Below, in pieces: positions 25,703 through 33,804 of a stretch of 64,000 nucleotides of DNA. The stretch is taken from the NCBI RefSeq assembly GCF_001426545.1, contig NZ_LMEZ01000005.1, positions 519,333 through 583,332 of the forward strand. Direction: 5' to 3'. How positions within the stretch are numbered: position 1 is the first letter of the stretch; every line of letters starts with the position of its first letter. The notes beneath the pieces are model-generated. The model saw only the letters and a program-made list of their open reading frames with translations. It ran no database searches and was not told the origin of the DNA. A program made the translations under genes and the position numbers. The stretch comes from Mycobacterium sp. Root135 (GTDB lineage Bacteria > Actinomycetota > Actinomycetes > Mycobacteriales > Mycobacteriaceae).

Positions 25703-27477
25703 GTGTCGAGCCAGAACAGCGAGTCTTGCGCGAGGTCGTCCTCGGGCAGCTGGGTACGGGCGAGATGCGTGCCTATCGAATGTGGTTGCCGCCGTTGACC
25801 GATCCGACCCCGGTCAACGAGCTCGTCGCGCGCGACGAGCGTCGGCCGCTGCGTTTCGGGCTGGGGATCATGGACGAGCCGAGGCGGCACCGCCAAGAGG
25901 TGTGGGGTATCGACGTCTCGGCGGCGGGTGGCAACATCGCGATCGGTGGCGCGCCCCAGACCGGCAAGTCGATGTTCTTACAGACACTGGTGCTGTCGGC
26001 GTCTGCGACCCACACGCCGCGCGAAGTCCAGTTCTATTGCGTGGACATGGGCGGTGGCGGTCTCATGTATCTCGAGGACCTGCCGCACGTCGGTGGCGTC
26101 GCGACCCGGGCCGAACCCGACCGGGTCAACCGCGTCGTCGCCGAAATGAAAGCCATTCTGCGGCAACGTGAAGCGACGTTCAAGCAGTATCGCGTCGGCT
26201 CGATCGCCTCGTACCGGCAGATGCGGGACGACCCCAGCCATGCCGCGTCGGCGGATCCGTTCGGTGACGTGTTCCTGATCATCGACGGTTGGCCCGCCTT
26301 CGTCGGGGAGTTTCCCGAGCTAGAACCGGTCGTCCAGGACTTGGCCGGGCAGGGGCTGGCATACGGCGTCCACACGATCATCTCGACGCCTCGCTGGACC
26401 GAGCTGAAGTCTCGCATTCGTGACTATCTGGGCACCAAGGTGGAGTTCCGGCTCGGTGACGTCAACGAGACCCAAGTCGACCGCATCACCCGCGAGATTC
26501 CGGTCAACCGCCCCGGCCGTGCCGTCTCGATGGAGAAGCACCACCTGATGATGGGCGTTCCACGGCTCGACGGTGTGCACGGCGTCGCCGACATCGTCCC
26601 TGCGATCACCGCCGCGGTGCAGCACATCTCGATGCAGCACACCGACGAGGCGCCCCAGGTGCGGGTGCTCCCCGAGCGCATCTACCTCCACGAACTGGAT
26701 CCGGCGCCGCCAGGGCCGGAGAGCGACTACCGCACCAGGTGGACGGTACCGCTGGGCATCCGCGAATCGGATCTGTCGGTGGCCTACAGCGCGATGCACT
26801 CGTCGCCCCACCTGCTGATCTTCGGTGCGCCGAAGTCTGGCAAGACGCGCATTGCGCACGCCGTCGCATCGGCCATCTGCGCGCGGAACAGTCCCGATCA
26901 GGTCCGCTTCATGCTGGCCGACTACCGGTCCGGTCTCTTGGACGCCGTGCCGCAGAGCCACCTGATGGTCAACGCCGGCGTCAACCGGAACAACGCCTCT
27001 CTGGAGGAAGCCATCAAGGCACTGGCCGCGGCGCTCCAGAAGAGGCTGCCGCCGCCGGACCTGACCACCGCTCAACTGCGATCCCGCTCGTGGTGGGAGG
27101 GGCCCGACGTGGTTCTGCTCGTCGACGACTGGCACATGGTCGTGGGCGCCGGAGGACCGATCGGGCCGATGACGCCGCTGTCGCCGCTTCTGCCCGCGGC
27201 GTCGGACATCGGACTGCACATCGTGGTGACCTGCCAGATGAGCCAGGCCCAGCGTTCCACCATGGACAAGTTCGTCGGTGCTGCCTACGGCGCTGGTTCT
27301 CCCACTCTGTTCCTCTCCGGCGAGAAGATGGAGTTCCCCACCAGCGAGTTCAAGCTGAAACGGCGGCCCCCTGGCCAGGGACTTCTGCGGACACCTGACG
27401 GCAAGGAAGTCATACAGGCGGCGTACGTGGACCCACCCGAAGAAGAAGTGTTCGCACCACCCCAAACCGGCCGGTAA
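25699..27477 (+). CDS. eccCb1: EccCb1, FtsK/SpoIIIE-type ATPase, soluble half
   Basis: Soluble protein of 592 residues with two FtsK-like domains. Walker A motifs are GAPQTGKS (about residue 86) and GAPKSGKT (about 377), with Walker B-like [11 protein letters not shown] and [11 protein letters not shown]. The second domain is the one that recognises the EsxB C-terminal tail. The ATG overlaps the eccCa1 stop (ATGA). It completes the EccC motor. Confidence 0.96.
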   Translation: MSVEPEQRVLREVVLGQLGTGEMRAYRMWLPPLTDPTPVNELVARDERRPLRFGLGIMDEPRRHRQEVWGIDVSAAGGNIAIGGAPQTGKSMFLQTLVLSASATHTPREVQFYCVDMGGGGLMYLEDLPHVGGVATRAEPDRVNRVVAEMKAILRQREATFKQYRVGSIASYRQMRDDPSHAASADPFGDVFLIIDGWPAFVGEFPELEPVVQDLAGQGLAYGVHTIISTPRWTELKSRIRDYLGTKVEFRLGDVNETQVDRITREIPVNRPGRAVSMEKHHLMMGVPRLDGVHGVADIVPAITAAVQHISMQHTDEAPQVRVLPERIYLHELDPAPPGPESDYRTRWTVPLGIRESDLSVAYSAMHSSPHLLIFGAPKSGKTRIAHAVASAICARNSPDQVRFMLADYRSGLLDAVPQSHLMVNAGVNRNNASLEEAIKALAAALQKRLPPPDLTTAQLRSRSWWEGPDVVLLVDDWHMVVGAGGPIGPMTPLSPLLPAASDIGLHIVVTCQMSQAQRSTMDKFVGAAYGAGSPTLFLSGEKMEFPTSEFKLKRRPPGQGLLRTPDGKEVIQAAYVDPPEEEVFAPPQTGR

Positions 27478-27620
27478 TATTCAAAACAGACAATAGCAAC
27501 GATGCTGTGAGCCAACAGCAAAGGATCGAAGTCGATCCGACGGGGGAGCTAGTTACCGCTCCGCTCGGGCCCGCGGCCCGATGTTCAGGGTTAACGCAAG
27601 TAAGTAGGGAGTGATTGCAA
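27478..27620 (+). promoter_or_regulatory. Gap before PE35, candidate internal promoter
   Basis: This 143-bp spacer separates otherwise tightly packed genes. The first 35 nt are AT-rich (TAATATTC, AGACAATAG) and could hold a promoter for PE35-PPE68-esxBA. A GGGAG ribosome site lies 9 nt before PE35. No firm -35/-10 pair can be picked. Confidence 0.35.
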
Positions 27621-27917
27621 ATGCAACCGATGGAACACAACCCGGCGGCTGTAGGTGTCGGCACTGAAGTGACCGCAAACGGTGCCCGCGGTTTGGCCAC
27701 GGGAATGGCGGCCACCACCGAGGCCAGTGCACTGGTCCCCGCTGGGGTTGACGAGGTGTCGATCCAGGCAGCGCTGGCATTCGCCACGGAAGCTCTCGAG
27801 ACGAACGCAATCAACGCGTTCGCTCAGCAAGAACTGTCACGCGCCGGTTTGCAGTACGTGGAGTCCGCGGCGATCTACGAGGCAGTGGACGCCTCGACCG
27901 CAACGACGCTCCTGTAA
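27621..27917 (+). CDS. PE35: PE35, PE family protein
   Basis: Protein of 98 residues, all PE domain. It has a PE-like opening, ALVPAGVDEVSIQAALAFATEA and a C-terminal AIYEAVDAS. The Y-x3-D motif in YEAVD is the export signal of PE/Esx partners. It pairs with the PPE68 encoded next and is escorted by EspG1. The ATG at 27621 is used; an in-frame TTG 6 nt upstream is less likely. Confidence 0.92.
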   Translation: MQPMEHNPAAVGVGTEVTANGARGLATGMAATTEASALVPAGVDEVSIQAALAFATEALETNAINAFAQQELSRAGLQYVESAAIYEAVDASTATTLL

Positions 27918-27959
27918 CAGCCTCACATCGACACCCGAGAGATCTGAGCTCAGCAAACC

Positions 27960-29288
27960 ATGTCCGCCGTGCCCGCAATGTTGACCATGTTCTATGGGGC
28001 GCTGCCGCCCGAGGTCAACTCGGGTCGGCTGATGGCGGGTGCTGGCGAAGCGCCGATGTACCAGGCGGCGGCTGGCTGGGAGATGTTGGCGATCTCGTTG
28101 GAGACGCAGGCCGAGGAGCTGGCAGCGAGCCTGGTGGCACTGCAGGGATCCTGGCAGGGCGCGGGAAGCCAGCAGGCCGTCAACGCCTCGACGCCAATGG
28201 TGCAGTGGTTGCGGACTGCGGCGTTGCAGGCGCAGAAGCGGGCGATGCAGGCGATCGCCCAGGCGAGCGCTTACGCGGCGGCACTGGTGACCACGCCGCC
28301 GCTGCCGGAGATCGAGATGAACCACGTCACCAACGCGGTGCTCAACGCGACCAACTTCCTCGGCGTCAACACCGCGCCGATCGGAGCCAACGAGTTCGAC
28401 TACTTCGTGCGCATGTGGAACCAGGCGGCCGGCGCGATGGAGGGGTATCAGGCGGAGACGTCGTTGAACACGGTGTTCGAGCCGATCATGCCGCCCAAGC
28501 CGATCGTCATGCCAGGCGTCGGTGAGATGGGAGCGGCGACGGCCATCGCCCAGAACGCCGCGTTGATGGGTGGTGCCGTCGTTCGTGACGCGACGTTCGC
28601 CTACGTGAGCGCGCAGGGCACCGTCGACTCCGTGAACATGGTGGCCGGCAATCTGGCAGGTCAGGGGGCATTCGCTGCGGAGCGCGCCCAGGGTGCTTCG
28701 GAAAACGCGCAGAACGCCGGCCAACAGGCGGCCAGCCAGCAGGACAAGCCCCAGCAGGGCATGCAGATGATGACTCAGGTGGCGTCGCAGGTCGGCTCGA
28801 CGGTCGCGCAACTGCCTCAGCAGCTCGGTCAGATGGTCACCCAGCCGCTGCAGCAGATGACGCAACCGATCCAACAGATGACGCAGATGTTCAGCCAGAT
28901 GGGCAGCGGCTTCGGAACGGACAAGGCGCAGATCGGCCTGATCGGTGCCAGTCCGATGTCGAATCATCCGCTCGCCGGGGGATCGGGTGCGGGAACGGGT
29001 GCAGGACTGGTGCGCGCGGCGTCGCTGCCGGGAATGGGCGGGTCGGCGCCGAGGACTCCGATCATGTCGAGCCTGGTCGCCAGCCCCGAATCGGAGGCAC
29101 TTTCCACCAAGGCCAGCGCATCGGGTGCCGCGGCAGGCGCCGGGGGTGCCGGACCTGCGCCGGTCGGCGGCGGCGGTCCGATGGGTGGGGCCGGCCAGCA
29201 CGGCAAGAACGGCGGTGGCACCAGGCCCGGCATGAAGGCGCCCACCCCGTTGCCGGCCGACACAGACGAAGACGACGACGACTGGTGA
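27960..29288 (+). CDS. PPE68: PPE68, PPE family protein
   Basis: Protein of 442 residues. The PPE domain is N-terminal (about 1-175), with YGALPPEVNSGRLMAGAG and the WxG turn in LQGSWQGAGSQQ. Then come a Gln/Met-rich helical stretch of short repeats (QLPQQLGQMVTQPLQQMTQ) and a Gly/Ala-rich region. The tail is acidic (DEDDDDW). It is exported with PE35 and is associated with the cell envelope in pathogens. The ribosome site is weak. Confidence 0.93.
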   Translation: MSAVPAMLTMFYGALPPEVNSGRLMAGAGEAPMYQAAAGWEMLAISLETQAEELAASLVALQGSWQGAGSQQAVNASTPMVQWLRTAALQAQKRAMQAIAQASAYAAALVTTPPLPEIEMNHVTNAVLNATNFLGVNTAPIGANEFDYFVRMWNQAAGAMEGYQAETSLNTVFEPIMPPKPIVMPGVGEMGAATAIAQNAALMGGAVVRDATFAYVSAQGTVDSVNMVAGNLAGQGAFAAERAQGASENAQNAGQQAASQQDKPQQGMQMMTQVASQVGSTVAQLPQQLGQMVTQPLQQMTQPIQQMTQMFSQMGSGFGTDKAQIGLIGASPMSNHPLAGGSGAGTGAGLVRAASLPGMGGSAPRTPIMSSLVASPESEALSTKASASGAAAGAGGAGPAPVGGGGPMGGAGQHGKNGGGTRPGMKAPTPLPADTDEDDDDW

Positions 29289-29379
29289 CGATGCGTCACC
29301 CCAACGACTTCCCGGCCCAGGGGCTGGAAGACTCGCCAAACCCTTGGTGAGGACAGAAGGATGAGAAAGGTAAACAGCA

Positions 29380-29691
29380 ATGGGTCAACCGATGCACACA
29401 GACTCTGCCGTCCTCGCCAGTGAGGCCAGCAACTTCGAGTCCATCGCCTCTCAACTGCGCGCGATCATGAGCCAGGTCGACTCGACCGCCGGCGGCTTGG
29501 CCACGCACATGGTGGGCCAAGCGGGCACCGCCACTCAGCAGGCCTTCGTGCGCTACCAGGAAGCGGCGCTCGTGCAGAAGAACGAGCTCGACGAGATCTC
29601 GGCGAACATCCACACGGGCGGCACGCAGTACGCGTCGACCGACGAGGACCAGGGCGCGGCTCTCGGTCAGACCATCAACATCGGCATCTGA
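29380..29691 (+). CDS. esxB: EsxB (CFP-10), WXG100 protein with altered WxG turn
   Basis: Helical hairpin protein of 103 residues, partner of EsxA. The usual WxG at the turn is replaced: the sequence reads HMVGQAGTATQQAF, with Met where Trp is expected. The C-terminal YASTDEDQ carries the Y-x3-D/E export signal, and the last residues (GQTINIGI) should contact EccCb1. The ATG is preceded by AAAGG. It is co-transcribed with esxA 33 nt downstream. Confidence 0.94.
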   Translation: MGQPMHTDSAVLASEASNFESIASQLRAIMSQVDSTAGGLATHMVGQAGTATQQAFVRYQEAALVQKNELDEISANIHTGGTQYASTDEDQGAALGQTINIGI

Positions 29692-29724
29692 CCACTACAA
29701 CTTTCGATCGTCAGGAGACACAAC

Positions 29725-30015
29725 ATGAGTGAACAGGTTTGGAACTTCGCGCAGATCGAAGCGGCCGCCGGAGAGGTTCAGGGGTACGGCAGCGCCGTTC
29801 ACGGCCTACTGGACGAAGGCACGGCGTCGCTCGGCAGGCTGCAGGCAGCATGGGGCGGCACCGGCCAGGCGTCCTACGAGGCCGTGCAGATGCGCTGGAA
29901 CAACGCGTCCACCGAACTGAATGCCGCGCTGCAGAACCTTGCCACCACCATCAGCGAGGCTGGCATGACGATGGCAGGCACCGACCAGCACGTTGCGGGT
30001 AGCTTCGGCGGCTAA
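29725..30015 (+). CDS. esxA: EsxA (ESAT-6), WXG100 protein
   Basis: Protein of 96 residues. The helical hairpin has an intact WGG turn in LQAAWGGTGQASYEAV. It forms a 1:1 dimer with EsxB and is the hallmark ESX-1 substrate, with membrane-lytic activity in pathogenic species. In smegmatis-like species ESX-1 is linked to conjugative DNA transfer. AGGAG lies 8 nt before the ATG. The C-terminus ends TDQHVAGSFGG. Confidence 0.96.
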   Translation: MSEQVWNFAQIEAAAGEVQGYGSAVHGLLDEGTASLGRLQAAWGGTGQASYEAVQMRWNNASTELNAALQNLATTISEAGMTMAGTDQHVAGSFGG

Positions 30016-30029
30016 CGTCGAAATACCCT

Positions 30030-30065
30030 AGGTGGGCGGTAGGGTCACCGCCCCTCCGCCCACCT
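30030..30065 (+). terminator. Stem-loop with two exclusive pairings between esxA and espI
   Basis: AGGTGGGCGG (30030-30039) pairs perfectly with CCGCCCACCT (30056-30065). Alternatively GGGCGGT (30034-30040) pairs with ACCGCCC (30047-30053). The two cannot form together. Placed just after esxA, either could act as a partial terminator or protect the esxBA transcript 3' end. Confidence 0.5.
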
Positions 30066-30106
30066 CTGCACGTCTTCCCCGCGACCAGATCTTTGAGAGG
30101 TAACTC

Positions 30107-31486
30107 ATGTCGGCCGACTATGACCGGCTCTTCCACTCTTCGGAGGCGGCACAGGCCGAAGAAGAGACCGCCGCGGTCGACCGCGACGTAGTTGCTCCGG
30201 CCGCGCCGGCACCGGCCGAGCCGTCGCCTGCCGCACCTACCCAGGGGCAGGCTGCGCCAATGCCCACCGCCGCTCCGCCACCTCGGGCCACCGAAGTGAC
30301 CATGCAGATGCCCCCGAGCAAGGCCGGCGCACCGCGGGTACAGAACGGGCTGATGCGGTCCCCGCAGGGGGCGACGCCGACCGGTGCCCGTTACGAGCAG
30401 CGGCCTGCCGCACCCGCGCCGCAAGCACGTTCCGCAGCGGTGCCGTCGCCGCAGCACAGCGCGGAAGCGCAGGCAGAGAACAGAGCCGCCGCCTGGGCGT
30501 CGGCGCAGCCGCTCGCCGGGCCGCCGGGACCGACGTCGGCCGCGACGATCGGCAACCATCGGGCCATCGACGCGCTGTCGCACGTAGGTGTGCGTTCCGC
30601 GGTGAAGATGCCGTCGCAGCGCGGCTGGCGTCACATCGTCTACATGCTCACCCGGATCAATCTCGGGCTGTCGCCCGACGAGATCTACGAAATGGACCTG
30701 CACGCCCGGATTCGCCGCAACGCGCGCGACTCCTACCAAATCGGTGTCTTCGGACTCAAGGGCGGCGTCGGCAAGACGGCCGTCACCGTCGCGCTGGGCT
30801 CCTCGCTGAGCAAGATCCGCGGCGACCGCATTCTGGCGGTCGACGCCGATCCCGACGGCGGAAACCTCGCCGATCGGGCGGGACGTCAGTCCGCGGCCAC
30901 GGTGGCAGATCTGTTGTCGGACAAGGAATTGTCCCGATACAACGACATCCGCGCCTACACCAGCATGAACGGCTCCAACCTCGAAGTGCTCTCCTCCGAG
31001 GAGTACAGCGGGGCGCGGCGCGAGTTCAACGACGACGACTGGAAGGGCGCCGTCGGCATTGTCTCGCGGTACTACAACCTGGTCCTCGCCGACTGCGGCG
31101 CCGGACTGTTTCAGCCCGCCTCGCGCGGTGTGCTCTCCACGGTGTCCGGTCTGGTCATCGTCGCCAGTGCCTCGATCGACGGCGCGCGCCAAGCCGCGGT
31201 CACGATGGACTGGTTGCGGCAGAACGGATATCAGGATCTGCTCGGACGGTCCTGCGTCGTGATCAACCACGTCGTGCCGGGCAAGCCGAACATCGACGTC
31301 GAGGACCTGGTGCAGCAGTTCGAGCGCCACGTGCCTGCGGGTCGCGTCATCGTCTTGCCCTGGGACAAGCACATCGCCGCGGGTACCGAGATTCAACTCG
31401 ACTTGCTCGGCAACGAATTCCGCAGGCGTGTCACCGAACTCGCAGCTGCTCTCTCCGACGACTTCGATCGGCTCGAACGTCGTTGA
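30107..31486 (+). CDS. espI: EspI, ParA/MinD-type ATPase of ESX-1
   Basis: Protein of 459 residues. A Pro/Ala-rich N-terminal region of about 150 residues precedes the GWRHIVYMLTRINLGLSPDEIYEMD linker and a MinD-like ATPase (FGLKGGVGKTAVTVALGS, Walker A about residue 218; ILAVDADPDGGNLAD). It is shorter than the M. tuberculosis protein, mainly in the disordered N-terminus. EspI is linked to shutting ESX-1 secretion down at low ATP. AGAGG lies 6 nt before the ATG. The stop overlaps the eccD1 TTG start. Confidence 0.93.
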   Translation: MSADYDRLFHSSEAAQAEEETAAVDRDVVAPAAPAPAEPSPAAPTQGQAAPMPTAAPPPRATEVTMQMPPSKAGAPRVQNGLMRSPQGATPTGARYEQRPAAPAPQARSAAVPSPQHSAEAQAENRAAAWASAQPLAGPPGPTSAATIGNHRAIDALSHVGVRSAVKMPSQRGWRHIVYMLTRINLGLSPDEIYEMDLHARIRRNARDSYQIGVFGLKGGVGKTAVTVALGSSLSKIRGDRILAVDADPDGGNLADRAGRQSAATVADLLSDKELSRYNDIRAYTSMNGSNLEVLSSEEYSGARREFNDDDWKGAVGIVSRYYNLVLADCGAGLFQPASRGVLSTVSGLVIVASASIDGARQAAVTMDWLRQNGYQDLLGRSCVVINHVVPGKPNIDVEDLVQQFERHVPAGRVIVLPWDKHIAAGTEIQLDLLGNEFRRRVTELAAALSDDFDRLERR

Positions 31487-33012
31487 CCGCCACGGCCGCC
31501 GCACCCACCTCGTCGAGCGTCACGCCCGGTAGACCCGCGACGACCCGCGTCACGATCCTCACGGGTCGGCGCATGACCGATCTCGTGCTGCCGGCGGCTG
31601 CGCCGGTCGAGACGTACATCGACGAGACCGTCACGGTGCTCGCGGAAATGCTCGAGGACACCCCCGCCGAGGTGTTGGCGGGCTTCGACTTCAAGGCGCA
31701 GGGCGAGTGGGCGTTCGCGCGTCCCGGCGCACCGCCACTGAAGGCGGCCGAGTCGCTCGACGACGCGGGTGTCGTCGACGGCGCGTTGTTGACCTTGGTG
31801 TCGGTGACCCGTACGGAGCGGTACCGGCCACTGGTCGAGGACGTCATCGACGCGATCGCGGTGCTCGACGAGTCGCCAGAGTTCGACCGGGGCGCACTGA
31901 ATCGCTTCGTCGGGCTCATGATTCCGGTCCTCGCGGCGGTGCTGTCAGTGCTCGTGCTGATGAGCTGGTCGAGGACAGGACACAGCTGGTGGTGGACGCT
32001 GGCGCTGGGACTGCTCGGTGTCGGAGTCCTCGTCGGCAGCTTCGTGGCGCGCAATCGGTTTCAGAACGTCAGCGCCTCGGAGAGCCTGTTGGTTGCTTCG
32101 CTTCCTCCCCTGGCGGGTGCCGCGGCACTGGCCGTTCCGTTGCCGATAGGCATCGACGGCCTTGGCGCACCCAACCTCGCGGGTGCAGCCGCGATGGTGC
32201 TGCTGGTAGTCCTCGCCACGCGCGGTGGCCCACGCAAGCGCGCCGAGGTGGCGTCGTTCATGGCGGTCGGTGCAGTCGCGGTGACCGCGGCCGCCGTGGC
32301 GTACGGCTACGGCTGGCAGGAATGGGTGCCTGCCGGCGCCATCGCGTTCGGCATGATCGTCGTGACCAACGCCGCCAAGTTGACGGTGGCCGTCGCACGA
32401 ATTGCGTTGCCTCCCATCCCGGCTCCCGGCGAGACCGTCGCCAACGAGGAGCTGCTGGACCCGGTGTCCACACCCGAGGCCAGTGATGAGGAATCCCCGA
32501 CGTGGCAGGCGATCATCGCCTCGGTTCCCGAGTCTGCGGTAAGGCTGACCGAACGCAGTCATCTGGCGACGCAACTCCTGGTCGGGTTCCTGTCCGCAGG
32601 TGTGGTGGCGCTGGCCGCCGGTGCCATCTCGGTCGTGGTGCAGGGGCACTTCTTCGTTCACAGCCTGATCGTGGCGGGCCTGGTGGCGACGGTATGTGCC
32701 TTCCGGTCGCGGCTGTATGCCGAGAGATGGTGTGCGTGGGCGCTTCTCGCTGCCACCGTGGCGATCCCCACCGGTGTGGCGATCAGACTCGCGCTCTGGG
32801 ATCCGAGCAGTGCGTGGCTGGTGCTGAGCATTTACACCGCCGGCGTCGTCGTCGCGCTGATCATGGTCGGTGCGACCGAAGGCGTGCGTCGCGTGTCGCC
32901 GGTGACCAAGCGCATCCTCGAGCTGCTCGACGGTGCGGCGATCGCCGCGGTCATCCCGCTGCTGCTGTGGATCGCCGGTGTCTACGATCTGCTGCGAAAC
33001 ATCCGGTTCTGA
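31483..33012 (+). CDS. eccD1: EccD1, multi-span channel component of ESX-1
   Basis: Protein of 509 residues. A ubiquitin-like cytosolic domain (about residues 18-105, with RRMTDLVLPAAAPVETYIDETV) is followed by a linker and a series of about eleven hydrophobic spans from about residue 143 onward. EccD dimers line the inner-membrane vestibule of the ESX core. The start is TTG, overlapping the espI stop by 4 nt. It ends 14 nt before espJ. Confidence 0.95.
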   Translation: MTATAAAPTSSSVTPGRPATTRVTILTGRRMTDLVLPAAAPVETYIDETVTVLAEMLEDTPAEVLAGFDFKAQGEWAFARPGAPPLKAAESLDDAGVVDGALLTLVSVTRTERYRPLVEDVIDAIAVLDESPEFDRGALNRFVGLMIPVLAAVLSVLVLMSWSRTGHSWWWTLALGLLGVGVLVGSFVARNRFQNVSASESLLVASLPPLAGAAALAVPLPIGIDGLGAPNLAGAAAMVLLVVLATRGGPRKRAEVASFMAVGAVAVTAAAVAYGYGWQEWVPAGAIAFGMIVVTNAAKLTVAVARIALPPIPAPGETVANEELLDPVSTPEASDEESPTWQAIIASVPESAVRLTERSHLATQLLVGFLSAGVVALAAGAISVVVQGHFFVHSLIVAGLVATVCAFRSRLYAERWCAWALLAATVAIPTGVAIRLALWDPSSAWLVLSIYTAGVVVALIMVGATEGVRRVSPVTKRILELLDGAAIAAVIPLLLWIAGVYDLLRNIRF

Positions 33013-33026
33013 GCGGAGTGGTGTGA

Positions 33027-33785
33027 ATGGGAATCGGTGACCAGCCTCCGCTGAAGGTCGATCCAGAACTGCTGAGCAAGTACGGCAATCAGCTGCTGTC
33101 GGCGGCCAGCGACATTCCGGAAGCGCCACCGCCATTCGTCGTTACGGGCGAGGACGCCATCAGCCAGGCCATCGCGGGAAAGCTGCCTGGCCTGGAGGGC
33201 GCGATCCAAGACGCGCTCCCGCAACTCAAGGGTGAGGCATCCGCCACGGCGGACAACGTGGTCGCAGCCGCCGGTAAGTACGCGGACACCGACGCGCAGC
33301 TCGCGGCCAACTACGAGAAGCTCCAATTCGGTCCGGCGGATGCTGCCGGTGGTGCAGGCGGCGCCGCGGGTGCGGGCGCGGGTGGCGGAGCCGGCGCGAT
33401 GGGCCAAATGGGCCAAATGATGAGCATGCCAATGCAAATGGCGAGCCAGGCGGCCCAGATGCCGATGCAGGCGATGAGCGCTCTTGGCCAACTGCCGCAG
33501 GGCATCATGCAGGGCGTTCAGCAGATCGGTCAGATGGCCGGTGGGCTGGGTGGCGGTGCCACCGGGTCGCCCGAGGCCGGCGCGGAGAAGCCCGGGGACG
33601 GCGCTGCTCCGGCGCAGGACGATCGCCGCGACGACGACAAGGCCAAGCAGGAGGAAGCCGCCGCGGGCGACAAGGCCGGCGAACGCGCGCCCGAACCGGC
33701 GCCGAAGGAGGCACCGGCCACTCCCGCTGTGCCGCAACAGAGTTCACCACGCCACGCTGCACCCGATCCGACGATCGACGTGTGA
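33027..33785 (+). CDS. espJ: EspJ, ESX-1 associated protein
   Basis: Protein of 252 residues. The first ~100 form a helical region typical of EspJ (PLKVDPELLSKYGNQLLSAASDIPEAPPPFVVTGEDA...KYADTD). A Gly/Ala stretch and Met/Gln repeats (GQMGQMMSMPMQMASQAAQM) follow, then a charged, Ala/Pro-rich tail. It is probably secreted or envelope-associated, and its function is unknown. GGAG lies about 9 nt before the ATG. It is the last plus-strand gene of the operon and converges on espK. Confidence 0.87.
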   Translation: MGIGDQPPLKVDPELLSKYGNQLLSAASDIPEAPPPFVVTGEDAISQAIAGKLPGLEGAIQDALPQLKGEASATADNVVAAAGKYADTDAQLAANYEKLQFGPADAAGGAGGAAGAGAGGGAGAMGQMGQMMSMPMQMASQAAQMPMQAMSALGQLPQGIMQGVQQIGQMAGGLGGGATGSPEAGAEKPGDGAAPAQDDRRDDDKAKQEEAAAGDKAGERAPEPAPKEAPATPAVPQQSSPRHAAPDPTIDV

Positions 33786-33790
33786 CGTCG

Positions 33791-33804
33791 GCCGCGGGAG
33801 CGGC
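33791..33804. terminator. Small hairpin between convergent espJ and espK
   Basis: GCCGC and GCGGC pair around GGGA between the two stop codons. GTGACGTCGGC is present on both sides as a direct repeat. It is a weak candidate for a bidirectional terminator. Confidence 0.3.
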
